Shown in pieces: positions 54,201 to 63,900 of a stretch of 64,000 bases of DNA. The DNA is taken from contig NZ_AULP01000006.1 of assembly GCF_000422345.1 (NCBI RefSeq), positions 1 to 64,000 on the forward strand, read 5' to 3'. A model generated the notes under the pieces. That model did no database searches. It was not told where the DNA came from and saw only the letters and a list, made by a program, of their open reading frames with translations. Each line of letters opens with the position of its first letter. Positions within the stretch are counted from its first letter, which is position 1. Made by a program: the position numbers and the translations under genes. The stretch comes from Neomelitea salexigens DSM 19753. Lineage in GTDB: Bacteria > Pseudomonadota > Gammaproteobacteria > Pseudomonadales > Spongiibacteraceae.

Positions 54201-54230
54201 AAAAAAGGCGCCCTTGGGCGCCTTTTTTTT
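54201..54230. terminator. Bidirectional terminator after ilvH
   Basis: GGCGCCC-TT-GGGCGCC with A- and T-runs, between ilvH and the convergent isomerase gene. Confidence 0.93.
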
Positions 54231-54242
54231 CGGCTGGAATGA

Positions 54243-54599
54243 TTAGCTGGCCATATTTTCCGGGCCCCAAAAGGCGCGCATAGACACTACTTTGCCTTCG
54301 GCGTTGAATTTGAAGACATCAATCACATCGATACTCATGCCTGGCCCTTTCACTTGAAAAGGGAAAGCCACTTCGCTACCTGCACAGCGCGGCGTGCCGC
54401 TCAGTTGCAACTTAATCCCCGCGCTTAGTGCGCCCTCATAAAATGCCACAATCGCGTCGATGCCATTGTGAATATCGCTTCCCACAGGGTCTTCGACTGT
54501 CGCATCGGCGGCGTAGAGTTCTTTAATAATGTTGATGTCCGCCGTTTCAAAGGCATCGACATAGCGCTGCACGGCATTCAGTTTATCTTGGACTTCCAT
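54243..54599 (-). CDS. Steroid delta-isomerase (ketosteroid isomerase) family protein
   Basis: A 118-residue SnoaL/NTF2-fold protein close in sequence pattern to bacterial 3-oxo-steroid delta5-delta4 isomerases. The catalytic residues of the Pseudomonas enzyme (Y16, D40, D103) correspond to Y13 (RYVDAF), D37 (TVEDPVG) and D94 (DVIDVFKF) here, all kept. A real steroid or related double-bond isomerase is therefore likely, but no steroid-degradation genes are adjacent. It stands alone between a terminator and the broken LysR gene. Start ATG 54599. Confidence 0.82.
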   Translation of the reverse strand: MEVQDKLNAVQRYVDAFETADINIIKELYAADATVEDPVGSDIHNGIDAIVAFYEGALSAGIKLQLSGTPRCAGSEVAFPFQVKGPGMSIDVIDVFKFNAEGKVVSMRAFWGPENMAS

Positions 54600-54697
54600 A
54601 GTGGGCTCCTGTCAGTGATTCGCCCAGTATAATCACCGCCACTCGGCACCGTAATGGCGAATACGGTCAAGGCATTGCCGATGGGGTGCAGTGTGTT

Positions 54698-55540
54698 TCA
54701 GGACAAGTGGCGCGCGATATATTCAGCCATATAGTCACGCAGGCACTTCGCCTTGGCGCTCAATAGGCGGCCGCTTGGCCACACCGCAAAGAGCTCACGC
54801 GGCTCCCCCTGCCATTGGCGCAACACCTGCACCAGCTGCCCGGAGTCGAGCTCGGGTTTCACCTCGCTGAGCGGCAGCAATGTGATCCCCTGCGCGTCGA
54901 CGGCCATGTATTTGGCGAAAGTGGTGTCGTTAAACTGTGCGACAAAACGCGGGAGGATTTCCTGCAGGTTCCCTGTCTCAACGTGGCGCAGTGTCCATTT
55001 GCTGGAAATGGTGGTGCCGACTAAGCGGTGGTCTTTCAATTCGCTGGGGTGCTGCGGCTCGCCGGCCTTGTTCAGGTAGCTGGCTGCCGCCACTACCACC
55101 TTATCGATCTGCCTCAGCTTTTTTTGATACAGCGACGAGTCGGCTTGAGGGCCAATGCGCAGGGCGATATCAGCCTTGGTTTTGATCATATCCTGCAGCT
55201 GGTTGCTCAGTTGCAGCTCGAGTTGAATGTCGGGGTGGTCGCGGGTAAAGCCCAGCCACATGGGGCGCAGTGTGCCGTGAGAAATGTTGCTTGGCGCGAG
55301 GACCCGCAACTTTCCGCGCAGCTGTTGCATGTCACTGCGCAGCTGCTGCCGTGTTTGGTCAAATTGTTCGATTAATTCAGCGTAGGCTTGGTATAGCGCC
55401 TCGCCGTCGACGGTGAGCACACATTGGCGGGCTGAGCGCTGCAGCAGTTTATACCCCAGCTGGTATTCCAATTTTTGCAGCCGGCGGGTCACCGTGGCTG
55501 GCGGCAGCCCCAGATGCTTGGCCGCATTGCTGTCGAGGAG
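54698..55540 (-). pseudogene. LysR-type regulator, 5' end deleted
   Basis: About 280 codons of a LysR regulator remain. Reading upstream of the longest start-bearing frame (GTG 55492) the homology continues as SNAAKHLGLPPATVTRRLQKLE and then meets an in-frame TAA at 55543-55541. The first helix and half of the helix-turn-helix are therefore missing, and the remaining GTG start would give a protein without a complete DNA-binding domain. The effector domain (ISHGTLRPMW onward) and C-terminus look intact. The break is shared with the truncated methyltransferase on the other strand. Confidence 0.85.
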
Positions 55541-55954
55541 TTATTCAGTGAGCTAGGTGAAACCCAAGTGATCTCCGAGCTCGGCAAACTGAGCGTCTAT
55601 GCTGCTCCACGCCTGGATATCTACTTGGGTGACATCATTGCGTTAACAGCGCCTTTACTCGGGGCGGTTGATGCCATCTATGATCGCGCCGCACTGGTCG
55701 CTCTGCCGGCAGAAATGCGCGAGAACTATACACAACACCTCATTCAAATGACCGATGCGGCCCCGCAGTTATTGGTGAATTATGACTACCAGCAAAGCGC
55801 GATGCCCGGGCCGCCATTCGCCATTAGTGACGACGAGCTAAATAGGCACTACGCGCAGCGCTATACCCTTAAGCCATTGCATTGTGAGTTGGTGCCTGGG
55901 GGACTCAAGGGTCAGTGCCCCGCACAGGAGAAAGTCTGGCTGTTGACTCCCTGA
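55526..55954 (+). pseudogene. tpm: Thiopurine S-methyltransferase, N-terminal part deleted
   Basis: The C-terminal 142 codons of a TPMT. Homology starts at IAVEELFSELGETQ and includes DIYLGDIIALTAPLLGAVDAIYDRAAL (read as two overlapping parts), LPAEMRENYTQHL and SAMPGPPFAI. In complete enzymes about 80 residues come before, including the SAM-binding GCGxS motif; these are gone. A frame from 55475 gives an artificial N-terminus coded by the antisense of the LysR gene. The remaining protein cannot bind SAM normally, so it is a pseudogene by structure. Confidence 0.85.
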
Positions 55955-55996
55955 GGTTGGGGCGGATGTTACGCGCCGCAACCAGAGGATGAGGTC

Positions 55997-57064
55997 ATGG
56001 CCGGCATGCGCCAGCAAAGGGTCGAGGTTAACGGGATCCACCTACACGTACGGTGTCAGGGGGAGGGCCCCTGGGTCGTGCTTTGCCATGGTTATCCCGG
56101 TCATTGGTCAAACTGGCGCAGCCAAATGCAGGTTCTGGCCGATGCGGGTTATACCGCTGTGGTGCCCGATATGCGCGGCTACGGTCAGAGTAGCCGCCCA
56201 GCGGATGTCTCGGCCTATAACATGAACCAGCAAATTGGCGATATGTGCGGTTTGCTGGATGCGTTTGGTATTCAACAAGCTGTGTTTATCGGGCAGGATT
56301 TTGGCGCATCACTGGTGTGGAGCCTCGCCCTGAGGCACCCCGAGCGCGTGCGGGCTGTGGTCGGTATTAGCGTGCCCTTTGATCACGATTACTACGGCCG
56401 CAGCTGTATGGGACATTTGCCTGCTGAACAACTGCAGGTGCTCAATGCCGACTCCCTGCTGGTGGCATCGCCACTACATCCACCCAGTGTGGGCTTTGCT
56501 GCGATTGCAGAGCAGCAATTTTTACACGCGCAGTATTTTCAGCGCCCCGGCGTGGCCGATCGCGAGCTCGGCCACAATGCCAGCGAATTTTTACGCCGCA
56601 TATACTGGGCGTTAAGTGCCGAGGGCAGCCTCGGCGATTGGGCGAGCTTTCCCTGCCAGGGCACCGCGTATCTGGACGTGCTGCCACCGGCGCCGAGCTT
56701 GCCGTGGCCGTGGATGAGTGAGGGCGATATGGCGGTCATTGTCGACGATTATCTGCGCGCCGGTGCCGGTAATGCCTTCAGTGGTGCCTTGGCCAGCTAC
56801 CGGGTCGCCGACGAAAACTGGCACATCGGCGCGGCCTACGCTGGGCAGAATATTACCGTGCCTGCACTTTTTATTGCCGGTGAAGCCGACCCTGTAGTGG
56901 CCTCGTTAGATGATGAGATGGTCGCGAGAATGCGTCAGCGTATTCCCGGGTTGCAGCCACTCGTTCTGGTGCCAGATGCCGGTCACTTTGTGCAGTTGGA
57001 AAAGCCAGAGCCAGTAAACGGCGCCATTAGCGCATTTTTAACCTTGCTACCGTCAGGGGCGTGA
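55997..57064 (+). CDS. Alpha/beta hydrolase, epoxide-hydrolase-like
   Basis: A 355-residue alpha/beta hydrolase. The HGYPG oxyanion motif is at 31-35, the nucleophile D101 is in GQDFGAS, and the histidine is in DAGHFVQLEKPEP near 333. An aspartate rather than serine nucleophile, and the layout with a cap domain between about 135 and 265, point to soluble epoxide hydrolases. The substrate is unknown; dehalogenase activity is a less likely alternative. Start ATG 55997 with AGAGG upstream; ATG 56006 is possible. It lies 42 bases after the tpm remnant. Confidence 0.85.
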   Translation: MAGMRQQRVEVNGIHLHVRCQGEGPWVVLCHGYPGHWSNWRSQMQVLADAGYTAVVPDMRGYGQSSRPADVSAYNMNQQIGDMCGLLDAFGIQQAVFIGQDFGASLVWSLALRHPERVRAVVGISVPFDHDYYGRSCMGHLPAEQLQVLNADSLLVASPLHPPSVGFAAIAEQQFLHAQYFQRPGVADRELGHNASEFLRRIYWALSAEGSLGDWASFPCQGTAYLDVLPPAPSLPWPWMSEGDMAVIVDDYLRAGAGNAFSGALASYRVADENWHIGAAYAGQNITVPALFIAGEADPVVASLDDEMVARMRQRIPGLQPLVLVPDAGHFVQLEKPEPVNGAISAFLTLLPSGA

Positions 57065-57125
57065 GCCGCTTGAAATCCGGTTTTTCGTCCCGATAACTAC
57101 CGTTGTGGATGAAAGAGGAATTGTC

Positions 57126-57569
57126 GTGACGGCGAGCCAACAACTGCCATGCCCTGCGTGCGGGGCGATCAATCGTATACCCGATAGCCGTTTAGATGAC
57201 GGCCCGGTATGTGGGAAATGCCGGGCGCCATTATTAGATGGACAGGTCGTCACGGCAGACGGTGCAACCCTTCAGCGCTTTCGACAGCACAGTAGCCAGC
57301 CGGTAGTTGTGGATTTTTGGGCGCCGTGGTGCGGGCCCTGCAAAAGTTTCGCGCCGGTGTACAGCAGCGTTGCCGCAGAAGAAGCGACGCGTGCGCGCTT
57401 TCTGAAGGTGGATACACAGGCCCAGCCGCAGGCAGCGGCGGCCTATCAAATTCGCTCCATTCCCACGTTGATTGTGCTTCACCAGGGGCGAGAGATCGCT
57501 CGCCTGTCAGGCGCTTTGCCGAAGGCGCAATTTCAGCAGTGGCTGCGCCAGCATGTGCCCACGGCGTAG
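57126..57569 (+). CDS. trxC: Thioredoxin 2
   Basis: A 147-residue thioredoxin with an N-terminal zinc domain (C9, C12, C29, C32) and the active site WCGPC at 68-72. It reduces disulfides and is often under oxidative-stress control, though no OxyR site was recognised here. GTG 57126 is chosen because MTASQQLPCPACG is the usual beginning and AGAGGA precedes it. Confidence 0.93.
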   Translation: MTASQQLPCPACGAINRIPDSRLDDGPVCGKCRAPLLDGQVVTADGATLQRFRQHSSQPVVVDFWAPWCGPCKSFAPVYSSVAAEEATRARFLKVDTQAQPQAAAAYQIRSIPTLIVLHQGREIARLSGALPKAQFQQWLRQHVPTA

Positions 57570-57596
57570 CGTGAGCGACGATTTTTTCGCGGTAGA

Positions 57597-57866
57597 TCAG
57601 TGGGCGCTGAAGGCCTGTACGCAATAGCCCTTGTTAATCGCCTCTTGAACTTGCGGGTCCTTCTCCAAGGCGGCGTCGACCTTAATCTGCCTGCGCTTAA
57701 GTACCTTTACATCGCGAAAGCCCTCGCGCATCACAAATAGGGTTGCGAGCTGCTCTGCGCCAAACAGGTCTTTAAAGTCGATGTAGACAATAAAGGGCAC
57801 TTCCTCGTCTTTTTTAAACTCACCTTGGTCTTTGCGTGAGCTGGCGTTCATGGAAAAAAGAAACAT
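57597..57866 (-). CDS. Hypothetical protein downstream of rapA
   Basis: An 89-residue protein, basic and charged, with a likely beta-strand PFIVYIDFKDLFG and a helix EQLATLFVMREGF. No motif or family is recognised. It starts 24 bases after the rapA stop on the same strand, so it is probably cotranscribed. A link to RNA polymerase recycling is only a guess from position. Confidence 0.6.
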   Translation of the reverse strand: MFLFSMNASSRKDQGEFKKDEEVPFIVYIDFKDLFGAEQLATLFVMREGFRDVKVLKRRQIKVDAALEKDPQVQEAINKGYCVQAFSAH

Positions 57867-57890
57867 CGGCGCTCTCCTGTCGGTGGCAAC

Positions 57891-60809
57891 TTAGCTGATA
57901 ATAGCCAGTCGCAGCGCGTGGGTATTTAGCCGCAAGGCCCCGAGATGAGTACGGCCCTGTTCGGTTTCACTATCGAAGCGTTGCACGGCCTGCTCGTCAA
58001 TGTCTGGATTGCGCTCGGCAAGTGCCAGTAGCCTCGCGCGCTCACTGCTGCGCGCCTGCTCATAGGCGGTTAAGGCCTGCTCTCGCCACTGACTTTCCAG
58101 CTGTTTGGCAATGGCCTCCACGTTGTTTAGCAAAGTGGTTAAGGGCTCGCGGATTTGCCGCATCAACGCCGGCACCAGGCCTTTCTTAACGTGTTGGCAG
58201 AGGCCGTTGAGTTGGGCGTGGCTGACTTTGTCACTGAGTTGTCGGCCCTGAGTATCCAGCAGAATCCGCTCACTCTGGGCGGGCAGGAAGCGATCGAGTG
58301 CCAACGCTGCAGGGGCTTGCAGCGAAGGGTTAAAGAAGGTTTCCAGCAGCATACTGCCGGCGGGCAAGCCCTTCACCGCGAGTGTGCACATTGTGGCGCT
58401 GCCGAAATCGCCGTTGGCGATCAGCTCCATGGCATCGCGCAGTAGCGGGTGCTCCCAGGTGAGAAATGCCATGTCCTCGCGGCTCAGCGCGCGACGCCGG
58501 TCGAAAGTGCCGGTCAGGCCCTCCTCGGGTAACTGTGGAAAAACATCGCTGAGCATATGATCGCCGGGGCGAAGGATAATAGCCTGGTCACTGTGGTCTT
58601 CGTGCTCAAGGCCAAACTGGTCAGCCAGTTGCTCCAAATAGGCGGCCAGTTCCTCGCTGCGTTGCTCTTCAGCCACTTGTGCTACCAGCGCGTCAGCCTG
58701 ATCGCGGCGGCAGGAATTTAATTCCAGCAGCTGATTGCGACCAGAGTGCAGCTCAGCGCGCAGGCTTGCTGCGGTGCTTGCCGCTTCTGACAGCAGGGCA
58801 TCGACGGCTTCGGTGGACGCTTCCAGCGCCGCGACCAGCTGGCTTTCATAGCGCTGCATCATGGCGCTACCGATGGTGCACGGTTCGGTAAATATGGCCA
58901 TGGCGTCGCGATACCAATTCAGCAGCGCTTGCTGCGCACTGCCGCTGTAGTAGGGCACATGAATATTGACATCCCCTTGACGGCCAATGCGATCCAAGCG
59001 ACCAATACGCTGTTCCAGCAGGTCCGGGTTCAGGGGAAGGTCGAATAGAACGAGGTGTTCGGCAAACTGGAAGTTGCGGCCCTCGCTGCCGATTTCACTG
59101 CATACCAAAAGCTGAGCGCCGTCGTCGGGATCGGCGAAGTAGGCCGCCGCGCGGTCGCGCTCCATCAGGCTCATTTCTTCGTGGAATACCGCACTGGCAA
59201 TGCCGCGTCGCAAACGCATGTAGAGCTCGAGCTCGCGGGCAGTATTGGTATCGGCGCAAATCAGCAAGCAGCGAGCGTCGGGCTGGCCGAGGAGAAATTT
59301 CTCCAGCCACTGCACGCGAGGGTCGATGTCCGGCCAGTCATCACCGAGCAGGGGCTCAGGGTGCAGACGGTCTTGGAGCGGCAGCTCATCCGCCGCAGCG
59401 GTGTAGAGTGCAGGGGCCGATAATGGGTGCTCGTGCAGGGCCCGGGCGGGGAAACCACCCACTGAGGCGCGGCTGTTGCGAAACAAACTGCGGCCGGTGC
59501 CGAATCGATCGAGCAGTGCATCGACGACCGCCTGGCGATGGCTCTGCGGGTCATTAGCAAAAGCGGTGAGCAAGTCGCTATCCAGGTAGGCGCGCAACGC
59601 GTCTTGTAAGCCGCTGTCGACACCGTTAGTGCGCACTCGGTTAATCAGCTCGCTAATGTCTGTGTAGTCGCGCTGCTCGTCGCGAAACGCCTGCAGGTCA
59701 TTGTAGCGCTCGGGGTCAAGCAGACGCAGGCGAGCGAAATGGCCGTCGATACCGGCGTTCTCTGGGGTTGCTGTCAGCAGCAACACAGAAGGAGTGGCGC
59801 TGCAGAGGGTTTCCAGCATGGCGTAGCCCGGCGTTTGTTCGCCGTTCTCTTGCCATTGCAGGTGGTGGGCCTCGTCGACTATCAGCGTATCCCAGCCAGC
59901 GGCTTCAAGCTGGCTGACGCGGCGAGGGTGGCTGCCCAGCCAGTCGATTGATGCGATCAGCAGCTGCTCGCTTTCAAAGGGGTTTTGCTCGCGGGCTTTT
60001 TCTTCTTCCTCGTCGAAGAACACGCTGTCGGCGTCGTCGCGATACGGGTCGATTTCCCGGCAGCGGGCTTCGTCAAAAATACTGAAGTTCAGATTAAAGC
60101 GGCGGCGCATTTCTACCAGCCACTGGTGAACCAAACTGTCGGGCACCAAAATCAATACCCGCTGGATGCGTTCTTCCAGCAGCTGTTGGTGAAGGATAAG
60201 GCCAGCTTCAATGGTTTTTCCCAGGCCGACTTCATCTGCCAGCAGCACGCGTGGCTGGTGTCGCTGGGCGATGTTGCGGGCAATATAAAACTGGTGGGGC
60301 AGCAACTCGACGCGCGGGCCGAGCAGTCCGCGGCTGTGATTGGCGCGGGCGCGGTTGCGTTGTTCAAGCGTGCTTACGCGTAACTCGTAGCGTTTGGTGT
60401 GGTCGAGCTGGCCCGCTAGCAGGCGATCCCGCGCACTGTGAAGTTGAATTTGTGCGCTGAGGATTTGTTCTGGAATGGGCTGCAGTTCGCCGTTGCTGTC
60501 GGCGGCAAAATATACCAGGCAGCCATTGTGTTCCTGAACGTCCTCAACCGTCATTGGCGGCAGGTCGGGCACATTGATTTCATCGCCGGGCTGAAACTGC
60601 ACGCGCGACAGCGGCGCGCGATCCGCAGCGTAGGTACGCTCTTCCTCGGCGGCGGGGAAGGCGATCACCACCCGACGGTTAGCTGCTTCAAGAATGATGC
60701 CGAGGCCAAGGTCTGGCTCGGGGGTACTAATCCAGCGTTGGCCGGGATAAAAAGTCTCTGGCATAACGGGCTTTGGTCTAGTCTCGTCGGGCGATTTTCG
60801 GGCAGGCAT
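57891..60809 (-). CDS. rapA: RNA polymerase-associated ATPase RapA (HepA)
   Basis: A 972-residue SWI2/SNF2-type ATPase that recycles stalled RNA polymerase. N-terminal KOW/tudor-like domains (to about 110) precede the helicase core with ADEVGLGKTI at 191-200 and DEAHHL at 312-317. The second lobe contains SEIGSEGRNFQFAEHLVLFDLP and QRIGRLDRIGR. Length is normal (E. coli 968). Start ATG 60809. It is divergent from the sensor kinase gene. Confidence 0.95.
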   Translation of the reverse strand: MPARKSPDETRPKPVMPETFYPGQRWISTPEPDLGLGIILEAANRRVVIAFPAAEEERTYAADRAPLSRVQFQPGDEINVPDLPPMTVEDVQEHNGCLVYFAADSNGELQPIPEQILSAQIQLHSARDRLLAGQLDHTKRYELRVSTLEQRNRARANHSRGLLGPRVELLPHQFYIARNIAQRHQPRVLLADEVGLGKTIEAGLILHQQLLEERIQRVLILVPDSLVHQWLVEMRRRFNLNFSIFDEARCREIDPYRDDADSVFFDEEEEKAREQNPFESEQLLIASIDWLGSHPRRVSQLEAAGWDTLIVDEAHHLQWQENGEQTPGYAMLETLCSATPSVLLLTATPENAGIDGHFARLRLLDPERYNDLQAFRDEQRDYTDISELINRVRTNGVDSGLQDALRAYLDSDLLTAFANDPQSHRQAVVDALLDRFGTGRSLFRNSRASVGGFPARALHEHPLSAPALYTAAADELPLQDRLHPEPLLGDDWPDIDPRVQWLEKFLLGQPDARCLLICADTNTARELELYMRLRRGIASAVFHEEMSLMERDRAAAYFADPDDGAQLLVCSEIGSEGRNFQFAEHLVLFDLPLNPDLLEQRIGRLDRIGRQGDVNIHVPYYSGSAQQALLNWYRDAMAIFTEPCTIGSAMMQRYESQLVAALEASTEAVDALLSEAASTAASLRAELHSGRNQLLELNSCRRDQADALVAQVAEEQRSEELAAYLEQLADQFGLEHEDHSDQAIILRPGDHMLSDVFPQLPEEGLTGTFDRRRALSREDMAFLTWEHPLLRDAMELIANGDFGSATMCTLAVKGLPAGSMLLETFFNPSLQAPAALALDRFLPAQSERILLDTQGRQLSDKVSHAQLNGLCQHVKKGLVPALMRQIREPLTTLLNNVEAIAKQLESQWREQALTAYEQARSSERARLLALAERNPDIDEQAVQRFDSETEQGRTHLGALRLNTHALRLAIIS

Positions 60810-60961
60810 CTTACGCGTCGCAGCCGCTCAGGGGAAGGCTTGGCGCGCCTAGGAAGTCGGGAATAGGGCCACTTTTCGGCCATAGACTTTAGTCGCATGC
60901 ACAGCCGTAAACGCTGGGGTAGACTGGGCCGTCGATAGCAATAACGAATAAGAGGCATACA

Positions 60962-63900
60962 GTGCCAGCAAATCAGTGGGTCATGCTACTGGCCTTTCTC
61001 TATTTTGGGGTGTTGTTTTTCATCGCCTGGTGGGCTGACCGTCGCGCTGAGTGGCCGCGCCGTTTTCGGCCGTTAATTTACAGTTTGTCTCTTGCGGTGT
61101 ATTGCAGCTCCTGGACCTTTTTCGGCGCGGTGGGCGAGGCCGTGGAGAGTGGCTGGGGTTTTCTGCCAATTTACCTTGGGCCAATTTTGCTGTTTGTGGT
61201 TGGCTGGCCGTTTTTGCGCCGCCTGTCGGTGATGAGTACCCGCAATCGGGTAACGTCGATAGCCGACTTCATGGGCTCACGCTACGGCAAGAACCAACTG
61301 TTGGCCGCGCTGGTGACCTTTCTGGCGGTATTGGGGAGCCTGCCTTACATCGCCTTGCAATTGAAGGCGATTACTCAGGCGTGGACCAGTGTAAAGCACC
61401 TCTGGGATCAGCGCGCTGAGGATGTGGGCTCGCAGAGCTTTACCGGCGAGATGTTCGGTACGGTGTCATTTGTTGACCCCGGTAGTACCAGCTTTATTGC
61501 GGCGTTAATACTCGTGCTGTTCACCGTTGCATTTGGCACCCGCGTTGTCGAGAAGCGGCAGCGACATCGCGGCTTAATGGCGGCGGTAGCCATTGAGTCC
61601 ATCGTTAAGCTGGCGGCATTTGTCATGGTAGGGGTATTTGCGCTGGGTTTGCTGTGGAGCAGTGACTCGGCCCCACTAAGCTGGGGACATTTCTCGCAAT
61701 TACCGGATCTGACCAATTTTTTCACGCAGACGCTGTTGGCAGTTGCCGCAATTGTTTGCCTGCCCCGTCAGTTTCACGTGATGGTTGTCGAGCACCACAG
61801 TCGCCGTGATATGCGCCTAGCGCGGTGGATTTTTCCGCTGTATTTGCTGGCCTTTTGCGCAATGATCGCACCCATTGCGATCGCGGGAATGAGCTTGCTG
61901 CCCAGTGTGGGTACCGCCGACATGTTGGTGGTTTCGCTGCCATTGCATATGGGCAATAACCAGCTGGCGGTTATCGCCCTGCTAGGCGGGATGTCAGCCG
62001 CTACCGGCATGGTGATTGTCGCCTGTGTGACCTTGTCGGTAATGGTGTGTAATGAATGGCTGGTGCCACTCTGGCAGCGCTTTCGTCAGGGGCACGAGAT
62101 CAACGCCCGGTGGTTGCAGCAAGTGCGGCGTATTGCCATCGCCGCAGTACTGTTTGCCGCCTGGCTGCTGGAGCAACAGCTCAGTGCATACGGCGGCCTT
62201 GCTTCACTTGGCTTGTTATCGTTCGCCGCCGCAGCGCAGCTGTTGCCCGGTATTATCGGCGCCTTGTACTGGAGTCGGGGGCATGCCAAGGGAGTAGTAG
62301 TCGGCCTGCTAGCCGGTGGCTTTTTATGGGCCTACACGCTGCTACTGCCGGCGGTGCTGGGACAGGGCCACAGTGTGGTGAGCAGCGGCCCAATGGGCTG
62401 GCAATGGCTGCGTCCGGAAGCACTGATGGGCTTTGATTTTGGTGACGCACTGAGTCACGGCGTGTTTTGGAGTCTGGCCGTTAACAGTTTGCTAATGGTG
62501 CTGATTTCCAGGCGCTGCCGTTTTAGCAGCATCGATATGCGTCAGGCGCGCAGTTTTACCGAGGTGCGGGTCGAGCGCCGCCAATTACAAGCGGAGTTGG
62601 AACTCACTGACATTGATGCCTGGCAGCTTCACCGCCTGTTAGTGCCGCTACTCGGAGACGGGCGCAGCGAGCGAATGTGGCAGCGCTTTGAGCAGCGACT
62701 GGGCCATCGCCTATTGCCTAGTGACCGAGTGCCGCGCTTTGTTATTAAAGATGTCGAAGAGTCGCTAGCTTCGATTGTTGGGGCGGTGTCGGCGCACCGA
62801 ACACTGGAACTGCTGGCCAAGCGCAAGCCGCTGGATATCGATGAATTTGTGTCGCTGATCGGTACGACCTCACGGCAAATTCAGTTTGGCCAGGATCTAC
62901 TGCAAATCACGCTAGAGACTATCCCGCAAGGGGTTAGCGTGGTGGATGGGAACCTCAACCTGGTCGCCTGGAACCAGCGCTATGTCGATCTGTTTAATTT
63001 CCCTGAGCGCCTGCTCTATGTCGGTTGCCCAATTGCCAAGATCTACCAATACAATGCCGAGCGCGGTTATTTGCACGATGCCGATAGCGATGTTGATGCG
63101 GCGATTCGGCGGCGCCTGGGGCTGTTGCAGGGGGCAAAACCCTATCGCCTGGAGCGCCTGCTACCCAATGGCTTGGTCATTGAAATTTGCGGCACACCGA
63201 TGGCCAATGGTGGTTATGTAACCACCTATACCGATATTAGCGAGTACCGGCGAATCTTTAATGAGCTGGAAGCCGCCAAGTCGCAATTGGAGGAAAGGGT
63301 GGCTGCTCGAACCTCAGAGCTAGAGGCCGTGAATCAGTCCCTGGAAGAGGAAAATGCCACGCGAGCGCGCATTGAGCGGGAGTTGAATACTGTCTACGCC
63401 AGTAAAAATCGCTTTTTGGCATCGGCCAGTCACGACCTATTGCAACCCATCAATGCTGCCAGGCTCTTCACCGCCGCGCTGTCGGGAAAAGTGGAAGAGC
63501 AGGCGGCCGGGGCCAGTTCGCTAAGCAGCGATGTGAAACACATTGACGAAGCACTGGCCGGCGCGGAAACCCTGATCACCTCCCTGCGCGAAATTGCGCG
63601 CCTGGACTCCGGGAGAATGCAGCCCCAGCTCGAAAGCTTTGCCATACAGTCATTGCTCGACACGATGGGGCGTGAGTTTTCGGTGATAGCTCAGCGCAGC
63701 GGCCTGACATTGCGCGTTGCACCCTGTTCGCTTTGGGCCCGCAGTGACCGCCACTTACTGCGCCGGGTAGTGCAAAACCTGCTTAGTAACGCCCTGCGAT
63801 ACACCCCGCAGGGCACGGTGTTGTTGGGTTGCCGACGACAGGGAGAGCAACTGAGTATCCAGGTGCTCGATACCGGGCCGGGTATTGCCGAGCAGGACCA

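Noticed and set aside
55475-55954. Complete 159-residue gene starting at ATG 55475
   Set aside because: The first 17 codons are antisense to the LysR gene and have no TPMT similarity; treated as a truncated TPMT instead.
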